Positions 51,853 to 59,323 of a stretch of DNA of 64,000 bases are shown in pieces; position 1 is the first letter of the stretch; every line of letters begins with the position of its first letter. Location: assembly GCA_038396585.1 (NCBI GenBank), contig CP121691.1, positions 372,001 to 436,000 of the forward strand, written 5' to 3'. A program made the position numbers and the translations under genes. The notes under the pieces are model-generated. The model searched no databases, was not told where the DNA came from, and saw only the letters and a list, made by a program, of their open reading frames with translations. This stretch comes from Vallitaleaceae bacterium 9-2. GTDB lineage: Bacteria > Bacillota > Clostridia > Lachnospirales > Vallitaleaceae.

Positions 51853-52601
51853 TAACGATAGAAAGCGTAAAAAAGATATATAGTGATGAAGTGGCGATAG
51901 GACCTGTGAATATAGAAATCCCTAAAGCCGGGTTGACTTCCTTAATTGGACCTAATGGAGCGGGAAAATCGACAACACTGCTTATGATTGGACGATTACT
52001 GGATAAAGATGAAGGCGTCATTAAAGTAGCCAATATGGATGTATCAACATCAAAATCCAATGATCTTGCAAAAATCTTAACCGTACTTCGACAAGAGAAC
52101 CATTTTGTGACACGACTGACTGTACGTCAACTCGTTGGATTTGGACGCTTTCCTTATTCAAAAGGACGACTAACGATAGAGGACGAAAAGATTATATCGA
52201 AATACATTGATTTTTTTGCCTTAAGGGATTTGGAAGATCGATATCTTGACCAACTCTCAGGTGGTCAACGCCAGAGAGCCTATGTTGCTATGGTCTTATG
52301 CCAAGAGACAGAGTATGTCTTATTAGACGAGCCCCTAAACAACTTAGATGTTGCCCGTTCCGTTCAGATGATGGAACACTTACGCTATGCAGCTAACGAA
52401 TTTGGACGAACGATTGTCACAGTCTTACACGATATTAACTTTGCGGCAAAATATTCAGATAGGATATGTGCAATGAAAGATGGTAAGATTGCAGCTTTCG
52501 GAGCGGTTGATAAGGTAATGAAGTCAAAAGTTTTGACAGAAATTTTCGAGACAAAAATTAACATCATTGAGGGTCCCCACGGTCCGTTGGCTGTGTATTA
52601 A
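51849..52601 (+). CDS. iron-siderophore ABC transporter ATP-binding protein
   Basis: A 250-residue ATPase of the FecE/FepC type on the inner face of the membrane. Walker A GPNGAGKST (about 35-43), Q-loop in LTVLRQENHF, ABC signature LSGGQRQRAYVAM (137-149), Walker B YVLLDEPLNNLD and the switch His in VTVLHDINFA. All catalytic residues are intact. Start ATG 51849 overlaps the previous stop by ATGA. It is the last gene of the importer operon; directly after its stop lies the end of a foreign-looking ABC-2 permease gene, with no terminator between. Confidence 0.94.
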   Translation: MITIESVKKIYSDEVAIGPVNIEIPKAGLTSLIGPNGAGKSTTLLMIGRLLDKDEGVIKVANMDVSTSKSNDLAKILTVLRQENHFVTRLTVRQLVGFGRFPYSKGRLTIEDEKIISKYIDFFALRDLEDRYLDQLSGGQRQRAYVAMVLCQETEYVLLDEPLNNLDVARSVQMMEHLRYAANEFGRTIVTVLHDINFAAKYSDRICAMKDGKIAAFGAVDKVMKSKVLTEIFETKINIIEGPHGPLAVY

Positions 52602-52878
52602 AGATAATTTTCGTACAGAAAACAATGTAAGTATTTTATCTAATATTATTACCATGCCTTTGTTGATTAGCAGTAGCGCATTTTATTCTTTAAATGATGC
52701 TCCCGGTTTTTTACAAATAATGAGTAAGTTTAATCCTTTTCAATGGTTTGTCAGTGGATTACGTGATGCGATTGATCTATCATGGTTTAGCTATTTCACG
52801 AATTTAGGTTTGTTATTTTTACTTGCATTACTTACACTACTATTGGCATTAAGAACATTTCGATTTTCAGATGTTTAG
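52602..52878 (+). pseudogene. 3' fragment of an ABC-2 type exporter permease gene
   Basis: The frame from about 52604 encodes TENNVSILSNIITMPLLISS, then SAFYSLNDAPGFLQIMSKFN, PFQWFVSGLRDAI and a closing hydrophobic helix LGLLFLLALLTLLLALRTF. This is the last third of an ABC-2 permease (DrrB/NodJ type), including the conserved NP-x(n)-LR region. The front two thirds are missing and no start codon with a ribosome site exists; the frame is open upstream only by chance within the ATPase gene. It is therefore a truncated remnant, left by deletion or recombination just behind the siderophore operon. Confidence 0.8.
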
Positions 52879-52902
52879 CAATAGATATAAAAAGAATAGC
52901 CA

Positions 52903-52955
52903 TTGACAAATATGCAAAAGAACGCTATAATTTCCTTTACAGACCAACCGTCGGT
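52903..52955 (+). promoter_or_regulatory. consensus promoter with TetR-type operator
   Basis: TTGACA (52903-52908), 17 bp, TATAAT (52926-52931). Near the start point lies ACCAACCGTCGGT (52943-52955), a one-mismatch version of the perfect palindrome ACCGACGGTCGGT found at 53672-53684 before the next gene. Confidence 0.85.
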
Positions 52956-52970
52956 TTTAAGGAGGCTTTA

Positions 52971-53618
52971 ATGGCAAGACATAATCATCCGGAACAAACA
53001 ATTGAAAGAATAGTGGAGGCGTCTGCGAAACTATTCATTGAAAAGGGCTATGACCAAACAAGTATCCAAGATATTTTAGATACGCTTAAACTTTCCAAAG
53101 GAGGTTTATACCATCACTTCAAGTCAAAAGACGAGATACTAGAAGCAGTACTGCATAAACGTTCACAATATATTACAGATTTTCTTTATGAGACGATTCA
53201 AAGGACAAAAGCAAGTAATGGAAAAGAAAAACTTAAAAAAATTCTTTATCATCTTGGAACAGACCCAAAGACACATGCCCTAGATGGAGTGATAGCAGGT
53301 CAGATCAATAACCCGTATTTTGTAGTCAGAGGTATTCAGACATGTGTAAAACAAGATGCGACCATGATTAGTGGATTAATTAAAGAAGGAATTCACGATG
53401 GCTCGATTATGACCAAGCAGCCGGACTACTGTGCAGAAATCTTTCTATTACTTTTAAATTATTGGGCGAATCCTTCATTATTTGGACGTAATAAAGTTGA
53501 AACAAAAGAGCGCTTATATTACTTGCAGTTTGTTATGGATTCACTTGGAGTAGATATTCTTGATGACAACTTAATTGAAGCACTTTTAAATGAATATGAG
53601 ACAATGCATGTGTTTTAG
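52971..53618 (+). CDS. TetR/AcrR-family transcriptional repressor
   Basis: A 215-residue regulator. The TetR domain is PEQTIERIVEASAKLFIEKG followed by YDQTSIQDILDTLKLSKGGL and YHHFKSKDEILEAVL. The rest is a helical ligand domain. ATG 52971 follows AAGGAGG. An operator overlaps its own start point, and a better copy of the same palindrome precedes the small membrane-protein gene at 53721, so this repressor probably controls itself and that gene. A 7-bp-stem terminator follows. The inducer is unknown. Confidence 0.92.
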   Translation: MARHNHPEQTIERIVEASAKLFIEKGYDQTSIQDILDTLKLSKGGLYHHFKSKDEILEAVLHKRSQYITDFLYETIQRTKASNGKEKLKKILYHLGTDPKTHALDGVIAGQINNPYFVVRGIQTCVKQDATMISGLIKEGIHDGSIMTKQPDYCAEIFLLLLNYWANPSLFGRNKVETKERLYYLQFVMDSLGVDILDDNLIEALLNEYETMHVF

Positions 53619-53633
53619 ACAAAGGTGCAATAT

Positions 53634-53659
53634 AGACTGTGATATACAGTCTCTTTTTT
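53634..53659 (+). terminator. intrinsic terminator after TetR gene
   Basis: AGACTGT (53634-53640) pairs with ACAGTCT (53646-53652) with a 5-nt loop, followed by C and six T. Confidence 0.85.
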
Positions 53660-53671
53660 GCCAAATTAAAG

Positions 53672-53684
53672 ACCGACGGTCGGT
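53672..53684. promoter_or_regulatory. TetR-type operator before small membrane-protein gene
   Basis: ACCGACGGTCGGT, a perfect 6-bp palindrome around one G, sits just upstream of a possible -10 TACAAT (53687-53692). It shares 11 of 13 bases with the site at 52943-52955. Confidence 0.82.
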
Positions 53685-53720
53685 TTTACAATAATAAAAC
53701 AAAACGATGGAGGTAGAAAA

Positions 53721-53996
53721 ATGCGAGAAGAGCGTTTATTTGAATCAACAGGCAAGGTAACAAAAGCTTCTTTGGATCTTAGAAAGGCAATGATTGAGCG
53801 TTCAAAACAGCTAAGACACCCCTCGCCAAAAGTTAATAAAATAGGTTCGACTATTGGGGTGGTGGCAGGAGTGATTTTGTTGATTATCGGAATCGTTCAT
53901 GTTATGACAGGAAATCTATTATGGGCGTTAGGGGCCGGGACAGCAGGTGTAACGACTGTTGTGTCCAATGCAATCAATTATAAACGAAGAAGATAA
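53721..53996 (+). CDS. small two-helix membrane protein under TetR control
   Basis: A 91-residue protein with a charged N-terminal half (KASLDLRKAMIERSKQLRH) and two hydrophobic segments, about 42-60 (IGSTIGVVAGVILLIIGIV) and 64-83 (GNLLWALGAGTAGVTTVVSN), ending in KRRR. No family recognised. ATG 53721 follows ATGGAGG. It has its own TetR-type operator and apparently its own promoter, so it is a dedicated target of the repressor at 52971. Size and layout fit a small stress or transporter-associated membrane protein, but the function is unknown. Confidence 0.78.
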   Translation: MREERLFESTGKVTKASLDLRKAMIERSKQLRHPSPKVNKIGSTIGVVAGVILLIIGIVHVMTGNLLWALGAGTAGVTTVVSNAINYKRRR

Positions 53997-54008
53997 ATAA
54001 AATATCGC

Positions 54009-54070
54009 TTGACCTATGAACACGCAATGAGTATAATTGAGTAAATACTCATTGAGTATTTACTCAATTA
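54009..54070 (+). promoter_or_regulatory. promoter overlapped by a 37-bp near-perfect palindrome
   Basis: TTGACC (54009-54014), 17 bp, TATAAT (54032-54037). From 54034 to 54070 the DNA is a palindrome with 18-bp arms around one T; the left arm contains TGAGTAAATACTCA and the right arm TGAGTATTTACTCA, each itself a 14-bp palindrome. The tandem operators cover the -10 and start point, ideal for repression by the TetR protein encoded next. Confidence 0.88.
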
Positions 54071-54086
54071 AATAGGTTGGTGAAAA

Positions 54087-54680
54087 ATGACAAGAAAAGA
54101 ACAAAAAGAACAAAGACGAATACTGATTTTGAAAAATGCTTTAGACTTATTTGTAGAAAAAGGATATGCGGCAACGACAACGAGTGAGATTGCAAAAGCG
54201 GTAGGTATGAGTGAAGGATTATTGTTTCATTATTTTGCATCCAAAGAAAAGTTATACATGGAGCTGGTTCAAAATGGTGTAAAAGGAATACAAGTTTTTT
54301 CAGATGCGATTAGTGACCCATATGAGACTCTTTATCAAGTTATCAATAACTTTATGCAAAATATTCAATCCGATCGAATTGTGGCTAAGATGTTTGTCTT
54401 GATGAACATGGCTCAAAATCCGGCGATAACACCCGTAAGTGTATATAATATGGCGACAACCATTAATATTATTCAAGAATCGGTCCCCATTATTGAGCAA
54501 GGACAGCGTCAAGGTATATTCCGTGACGGGGATGCACTTAGCTTGGCATATACATTTTGGAATGCTTTTGATGGTAATATGACAGAGATAGCAAGAAATC
54601 CTAAGATGCCATTACCGGACCCGCAATGGTTAATGGCAATTTTGGCACAGAGGCAACATGAAGGGAAGGATAGGGTTTGA
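54087..54680 (+). CDS. TetR/AcrR-family transcriptional repressor
   Basis: A 197-residue regulator with TetR domain KEQRRILILKNALDLFVEKG, YAATTTSEIAKAVGMSEGLL and FHYFASKEKLYMELV. The C-terminal ligand domain is of ordinary length. ATG 54087 stands 8 nt after AGGTTGG. A double operator lies over its promoter. Its stop TGA overlaps the ATG of the serine-hydrolase gene, so that gene is the co-regulated partner. The inducer is unknown. Confidence 0.92.
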   Translation: MTRKEQKEQRRILILKNALDLFVEKGYAATTTSEIAKAVGMSEGLLFHYFASKEKLYMELVQNGVKGIQVFSDAISDPYETLYQVINNFMQNIQSDRIVAKMFVLMNMAQNPAITPVSVYNMATTINIIQESVPIIEQGQRQGIFRDGDALSLAYTFWNAFDGNMTEIARNPKMPLPDPQWLMAILAQRQHEGKDRV

Positions 54681-55699
54681 TGAATACAAATAAGGTGGAT
54701 AAGATATTTGACAAGATGATAGACAATAAACGAATACATGAAGGGGTATTAATTATTGAGGATGCAAGTGGAGCGTATAGTTATTGTCGAGAATATAATC
54801 GAAGCATAGACTCGCCGATGCTAACGGCGAGCATTGGAAAGATGTATACGACAGCCTGTATTATGTCAATGCTACAAGAACGACACATTCAACTTGAAGA
54901 TAAGATAACTAAGTTCTTTAGCCAAGAGGAGTTATCAGGACTACATATCTATAAACAACAAGAGTATTCACAGGAAATTTCAATAAAGCATTTGCTTTAT
55001 CAAACCAGTGGACTTCCCGATTATTATGAGAATAGTAAGGAGACGGGGGTTGCATCGTTGATAAAACAAGATTTTTCGTTTACATTTGAACAAGAGCTTG
55101 GTTGGACAAAACAAATGAGTGCTAGATTTGCACCGGGAACGAAAGATAAAGCGTATTATGCAGATATTAATTTTGACCTGCTTGGAAAAATAATTGAACA
55201 AGTAACGAAGCTACCATTAAGTCAGGCTTATCAGCAGTTCGTTTTTGAACCTTTAGGTTTAGAAAAAACTTACTTGGCATCTAGTCAAATACAAGAGATA
55301 CCCCATACCTATTACAAGTTGAAAAAACTGGAGCGACCGAAGTTCATAGCCAGCAGTTTTGCATCTGGAGGATGTGTAACAACGGCACGTGAATTGATGC
55401 TTTTTCAAAAAGGCTTTTGGCAAGGACGCTTGTTCGAACAATCCATGCTTGAAAAAATGTCAAACCCTCATCCTCTACAAATCCAATTTTACCCGATTGG
55501 TTATGATAGTGGTTATATGCGTATTAATGTATCCTATCCTTTTGGAAAAAAGCATACAGTTGTTGGACACAGTGGCTCGACAGGCTCCTTTGCCTTTTAC
55601 TATCCACAGAGAGACTTGTTTTTTGCAGGAGATATACCTCAGATATGTTATCCAAATTATGGAACACAACTTTTATTTAAATCGGTGTTAGCGATTTAG
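54680..55699 (+). CDS. serine hydrolase, class C beta-lactamase/penicillin-binding-protein-like
   Basis: A 339-residue member of the serine beta-lactamase/DD-peptidase-like superfamily. The nucleophile motif SxxK is SIGK (Ser51, Lys54). The second motif, normally YxN, reads YAD (160-162), with Asp replacing Asn, and the third box is HSGSTG. There is no signal peptide or membrane helix, so the protein appears cytosolic, as in esterase-like members (EstB type). Beta-lactamase activity is therefore not implied; ester or peptide hydrolysis is more likely. ATG 54680 overlaps the TetR stop codon by 1 base. It ends 114 bp before a BlaI/BlaR1 pair, a suggestive but unproven link. Confidence 0.85.
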   Translation: MNTNKVDKIFDKMIDNKRIHEGVLIIEDASGAYSYCREYNRSIDSPMLTASIGKMYTTACIMSMLQERHIQLEDKITKFFSQEELSGLHIYKQQEYSQEISIKHLLYQTSGLPDYYENSKETGVASLIKQDFSFTFEQELGWTKQMSARFAPGTKDKAYYADINFDLLGKIIEQVTKLPLSQAYQQFVFEPLGLEKTYLASSQIQEIPHTYYKLKKLERPKFIASSFASGGCVTTARELMLFQKGFWQGRLFEQSMLEKMSNPHPLQIQFYPIGYDSGYMRINVSYPFGKKHTVVGHSGSTGSFAFYYPQRDLFFAGDIPQICYPNYGTQLLFKSVLAI

Positions 55700-55747
55700 T
55701 ATAGATTCCATATGTCGATGCAAGAGAAACTTTTGATTTTTAACATA

Positions 55748-55801
55748 TTGACAATTTTGTCTAATGGTGTTAGACTATATTTGTCTAATGATGTTAGACA
55801 A
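55748..55801 (+). promoter_or_regulatory. promoter and twin BlaI-type operators
   Basis: TTGACA (55748-55753) with a weak TAGACT -10 (55771-55776) at 17 bp. Two palindromes, GTCTAA-TGGTG-TTAGAC (55759-55775) and GTCTAA-TGATG-TTAGAC (55783-55799), have centres 24 bp apart and lie directly before the BlaI-family gene. The arm sequence differs from the staphylococcal bla/mec operator but the arrangement is the same. Confidence 0.88.
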
Positions 55802-55812
55802 AGGAGGGCTAT

Positions 55813-56175
55813 ATGGAAAAATATGTGTTGGGAGATATGGAGCAGCAGTTTGCAAAGATACTATGGGAAAAGGCACCGATAACTACACGTGAGATTATAG
55901 ATATAGGCGCAAAAGAGTTTAATTGGAAGCGGACAACGACCTATACGATGTTAAAACGTTTATGCGATCGGGGAATCTTTACCAATGAAAAAGGAACCGT
56001 TATGGTCGTTATGAGTCAAGAAGAGTTTTTTGCGAACAAAAGTGCATTCTTCTTAGAGGAGTCTTTTGATGGATCATTACCAAGATTTTTAACAGCGTTT
56101 TCACGACGGAAAAGACTAAGTGACAAGGAAATCAAAGCGATTGAGCGTCTTATCGACGAACATAAAGAGGGGTGA
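55813..56175 (+). CDS. BlaI/MecI/CopY-family repressor
   Basis: A 120-residue winged-helix repressor. The DNA-binding domain contains MEQQFAKILWEKAPITTREI, WKRTTTYTMLKRLCDRGIFT and NEKGTVMVVMSQEEF, followed by the short dimerisation helices that BlaR-type peptidase activity inactivates in known systems. It starts with ATG 55813, 5 nt after AAAGGAGGG. Twin palindromic operators precede it. The sensor BlaR1-like gene begins 5 bp after its stop. It likely represses its own operon until a wall-active compound is sensed; other targets could include the serine hydrolase or genes elsewhere. Confidence 0.93.
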   Translation: MEKYVLGDMEQQFAKILWEKAPITTREIIDIGAKEFNWKRTTTYTMLKRLCDRGIFTNEKGTVMVVMSQEEFFANKSAFFLEESFDGSLPRFLTAFSRRKRLSDKEIKAIERLIDEHKEG

Positions 56176-56179
56176 AGCG

Positions 56180-57574
56180 ATGATGGAGAAAATGTTTATG
56201 CATATACTCAACATGAGTTTTATGGGAAGTGTGGTCATTGTCTTTATCTTAGGGTTACGCATAGCTCTACGTAAGGCGCCCAAAAAATATTCCTATATTT
56301 TATGGGGGATTGCTCTCATACGCTTAAGCATTCCACTGACACTTGAGAGTGTTTTTAGCCTTATTCCTGTTAATCCGACCCCATTTACTGAGAAGATTTT
56401 ATATGATATGACGCCAAAGATTGAGACGGGCATAGCGGTTTTTGACCAGACCCTTGGAAGTGCTTTACCTGGGGCAAGACCGGCGGAGAGTGTTAATCCT
56501 ATGCAAGTGTATAGCTTTTTAGGAACGATTATATGGAGTGTAGGTGTAATTGCTTTGCTTATCTATGGAATAACAACTTTTGTCAAGCTTCGACAACAGT
56601 TAAAGGGTGCATACCAAGAAAAAGACAATATCTATGTGTCAAAAGCCATACAGACGCCCTTTGTCTTAGGGATTTTATCTCCAAGAATATACTTGCCCGA
56701 TACATTGGATACGGCTGAAAAACACTATGTTGTTCTTCATGAACAGATGCATATCCGGCGCTTTGACCCTATAATCCGAGTGATGAGTTATATGGTTTTA
56801 TGTCTACATTGGTTTAACCCATTGGTCTGGTTAGCCTATGGATTAAGTGAAAAGGATATGGAGATGTCTTGTGATGAAATGGTTTTAAATCAGCTAGGTC
56901 CTCATATTAAAAAAGAGTATTCACAGTCGTTGCTTCACTTTGCTACAGGTCGAAGAAGGTATAATCTGTCCCTTTTAGCATTTGGAGAAGGTGAGGTTAT
57001 CGGGCGAGTGAAGAATATCCTTAATTTTAAAAAGCCTAAAACCTATTTAACGATAGGTGTTACCGTCCTTGTAGTCATTGCAGTAATTAGCCTAGTCTCT
57101 AATCCAATTAATCCGATGCAGAAAAAACTTGGAGGACATGTCTATCAAGTAGAAGAAGTTATCTATGATGCACCATTATATTCATTTACATATTTTCCTG
57201 AAACGGCGCCGCGGTTTAATATCTCTTCAGACGATCAGCTTTATGTACAAAGCCAAGAAGAAATGAGGGAGTGGACATTGGTAGGAGGACTCTATGAAGC
57301 TAAGATTCAAGAGGGACAATTACTAGAGTGGGTTCAGTTTCCGGATTTTATAGAGGATACACATGAGGAAGAGATTCGTGGGATTGGAAAGATATATCGT
57401 GCACAGTCAGATATAGAGCTGGCTTCGATAAGCTCTTTGGTACAAGAATCTGCATATGATCCGGTGTATATCATCGCACAGACACAAGATGAGCGACAAC
57501 TTTTATTCTACGGACATCAACGTGGAGAACAGATAGAGATTCGATGGATATTTACAATAAAAGCCACCACCTAA
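56180..57574 (+). CDS. M56-family (BlaR1-like) membrane metallopeptidase without penicillin-binding domain
   Basis: A 464-residue membrane protein. Four helices lie at about 10-28, 36-54, 115-137 and 290-310. The cytosolic zinc site is HEQMH (187-191) in VVLHEQMHIRRFDPIIRVMS, and the Glu-rich helix MSCDEMVLNQLG gives the third ligand. The region after the last helix (about 320-464) is outside the cell and is not a penicillin-binding domain: no SxxK or KTG is seen. So the sensor recognises something other than beta-lactam acylation, or works with another protein. ATG 56180 follows GAGGGG; the frame open from 56120 overlaps the blaI-type gene and was rejected. It is expected to cleave the BlaI-like repressor on induction. 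Confidence 0.9.
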   Translation: MMEKMFMHILNMSFMGSVVIVFILGLRIALRKAPKKYSYILWGIALIRLSIPLTLESVFSLIPVNPTPFTEKILYDMTPKIETGIAVFDQTLGSALPGARPAESVNPMQVYSFLGTIIWSVGVIALLIYGITTFVKLRQQLKGAYQEKDNIYVSKAIQTPFVLGILSPRIYLPDTLDTAEKHYVVLHEQMHIRRFDPIIRVMSYMVLCLHWFNPLVWLAYGLSEKDMEMSCDEMVLNQLGPHIKKEYSQSLLHFATGRRRYNLSLLAFGEGEVIGRVKNILNFKKPKTYLTIGVTVLVVIAVISLVSNPINPMQKKLGGHVYQVEEVIYDAPLYSFTYFPETAPRFNISSDDQLYVQSQEEMREWTLVGGLYEAKIQEGQLLEWVQFPDFIEDTHEEEIRGIGKIYRAQSDIELASISSLVQESAYDPVYIIAQTQDERQLLFYGHQRGEQIEIRWIFTIKATT

Positions 57575-57595
57575 TATTAGGATGGTGGCTTCTTT
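57561..57595 (+). terminator. intrinsic terminator overlapping the M56 gene stop
   Basis: AAGCCACC (57561-57568) pairs with GGTGGCTT (57584-57591), with further pairing CCT/AGG inside, followed by CTTTG. The stop codon TAA (57572-57574) lies in the loop side of the stem. Confidence 0.7.
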
Positions 57596-57676
57596 GTATC
57601 ATAGCTAGCCAATAGTCAAGCAATTTGGTAGAATAGAAGGTGAGAAGATCTTATTTTGATGAGTAAAGAGGTGCGT

Positions 57677-58870
57677 ATGAATCTTGACTTATTAACAGTA
57701 ATTGATATGTATATGTTTATAAATTATATTTGTACACTAATTTTGGGGATAACTTGGAAACGCATCCGGCACAAGTATCAAGGAATTTTTTTAGTGTTTG
57801 CGGATCTTATAGTCCAATCGATAGGGCTGACATTGGCCAATTTTCATACGGACATATCGCCGATTTTTTCAATTGTTTTTGCGAATACACTTATTTATAT
57901 AGGTGCGATATTGCTTTTATTTGGTGTGGCAGAATTTATGGACTTAAAGGTTCGGCTGCTACCCTATATCATATCAACGGGGATATTTATTAGTCTATAT
58001 AGTTTTTATACATTATATAACCCAAATAAACAAGTGCGCCTGATGGTATTTACACTGATGATTATTCCTGTATTTGCTCATACCATCTACCTTATTGTGG
58101 TTAAAGCAGAGCCGGTGTATAGACGATGTGCAGAGCATGTGGTTATTGCCCATATATTTTTGATTCTCATTCATGGGACGAGAGCGTACATAGGATTGAA
58201 TCGCTTTCAAGTTATAGAATATAGTCAACTATATCATAGTGAGGCACTGCTTATAATGAGTAGCCTGCTTGCGACGATTTATCTTACGTTTTCAATTACA
58301 CAGATGGTGCATATAAAGCTTTTGCATCAATGGGACCAGATCTTTAATTATACACAGGAACTTTTAAAAAAAACACAACACTTAGCAGATACCGATAATT
58401 TAACGCAGATAAATAATCGGGGAAAAATAGAGAATATCTTAAAGGAAGAAATTAATGCCTATATGGCATGTGGACGAAGCTTTTGCTTGCTTATGATTGA
58501 TATTGATCATTTTAAGCGGTTTAATGACACCTATGGACATGATGTAGGGGATCAAGTCATTATTACAGTTGCTCAGCGGTTAGCTCAAAATTTAAGGGGG
58601 ACAGATACAATCGGCAGATGGGGAGGAGAAGAGTTTTTGGTGATACTACGTGATTGTGACAATCAAAAAGCAAGGCGTGTTGGTGAAAAACTTGTAGATA
58701 TTGTAAGGGACGCATGCATTGATTGTACATATCCCAAAGAGCATGTAACCATCAGTATTGGTGGAGCGGTTATGGAGGCTAGTCATACCATGAAGACATT
58801 GATTAAAACCGCAGATATAGCATTATATGAGGCAAAACAAAATGGACGTAACAGAATGGAAATAAAGTAA
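57677..58870 (+). CDS. membrane diguanylate cyclase (GGEEF)
   Basis: A 397-residue enzyme for c-di-GMP synthesis. The first 215 residues contain six hydrophobic helices without a domain I can name, then a short coiled linker leads to the cyclase domain: DNLTQINNRGKIENIL, MIDIDHFKRFNDTYGHD and the active site RWGGEEF. An intact RxxD inhibition site (RGTD) stands five residues before GGEEF. I chose ATG 57677, which follows AAAGAGG; TTG 57656 and ATG 57659 lack a ribosome site. Only 60% of its length is shared in plan with the cyclase at 15040; the sensor parts are different. Confidence 0.92.
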   Translation: MNLDLLTVIDMYMFINYICTLILGITWKRIRHKYQGIFLVFADLIVQSIGLTLANFHTDISPIFSIVFANTLIYIGAILLLFGVAEFMDLKVRLLPYIISTGIFISLYSFYTLYNPNKQVRLMVFTLMIIPVFAHTIYLIVVKAEPVYRRCAEHVVIAHIFLILIHGTRAYIGLNRFQVIEYSQLYHSEALLIMSSLLATIYLTFSITQMVHIKLLHQWDQIFNYTQELLKKTQHLADTDNLTQINNRGKIENILKEEINAYMACGRSFCLLMIDIDHFKRFNDTYGHDVGDQVIITVAQRLAQNLRGTDTIGRWGGEEFLVILRDCDNQKARRVGEKLVDIVRDACIDCTYPKEHVTISIGGAVMEASHTMKTLIKTADIALYEAKQNGRNRMEIK

Positions 58871-58895
58871 GACGCTTTATGGAGAGGAGATTTTT

Positions 58896-59321
58896 ATGAA
58901 ATATGTAGGGAAATGTTTATGTGAAACAGTGCAGTTTGAGATTATCGGTGAGTTTGAGAATTTTTTTCTATGCCATTGTGAGCGTTGCCGAAAAGATACA
59001 GGCTCGGCGCATGCCGCTAATCTATTTTCAAACACAGCGACACTTCGCTGGATTGTTGGTGAAGAGAATATTCAAACCTTTAATTATCAATCCGATGGCC
59101 ATATCAAAAGCTTTTGTAAAACATGTGGGTCGGCACTTCCAAATATACAGTTTGATGGGACTTTGCTTGTCGTTCCGGCAGGAAGTCTAGATACACAAGT
59201 ACATATCAGACCACAAGGACATATTTTTTTGGCACATAAGGCCAATTGGGACAAGGAACTTAACACGGTTCCAGGATATGCTTATTTTCCAACAACAGAT
59301 CGAAACCAGAAAGAGGACTAA
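58896..59321 (+). CDS. GFA-family zinc protein
   Basis: A 141-residue protein of the GFA/CENP-V fold. Zinc ligands follow the family pattern: Cys7 and Cys9 (KCLCETVQFE), Cys26, Cys28 and Cys31 (FLCHCERCRKDTGS), and Cys74/Cys77 (FCKTCGS). Named after a glutathione-dependent formaldehyde-activating enzyme, although most members have no proven activity. ATG 58896 follows GGAGAGG, 26 bp after the cyclase gene. The metal exporter gene follows 3 bp later, so these genes are translated together. Confidence 0.9.
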   Translation: MKYVGKCLCETVQFEIIGEFENFFLCHCERCRKDTGSAHAANLFSNTATLRWIVGEENIQTFNYQSDGHIKSFCKTCGSALPNIQFDGTLLVVPAGSLDTQVHIRPQGHIFLAHKANWDKELNTVPGYAYFPTTDRNQKED

Positions 59322-59323
59322 AA

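Noticed and set aside
52567-52601. Start of a 103-residue ORF in the ATPase gene
   Set aside because: The overlap is a chance frame; only the part after 52602 resembles an ABC-2 permease, and it lacks a usable start.
54680-55699. Annotation as a beta-lactamase
   Set aside because: No signal peptide, and the YxN motif reads YAD; the safer call is serine hydrolase of the superfamily.
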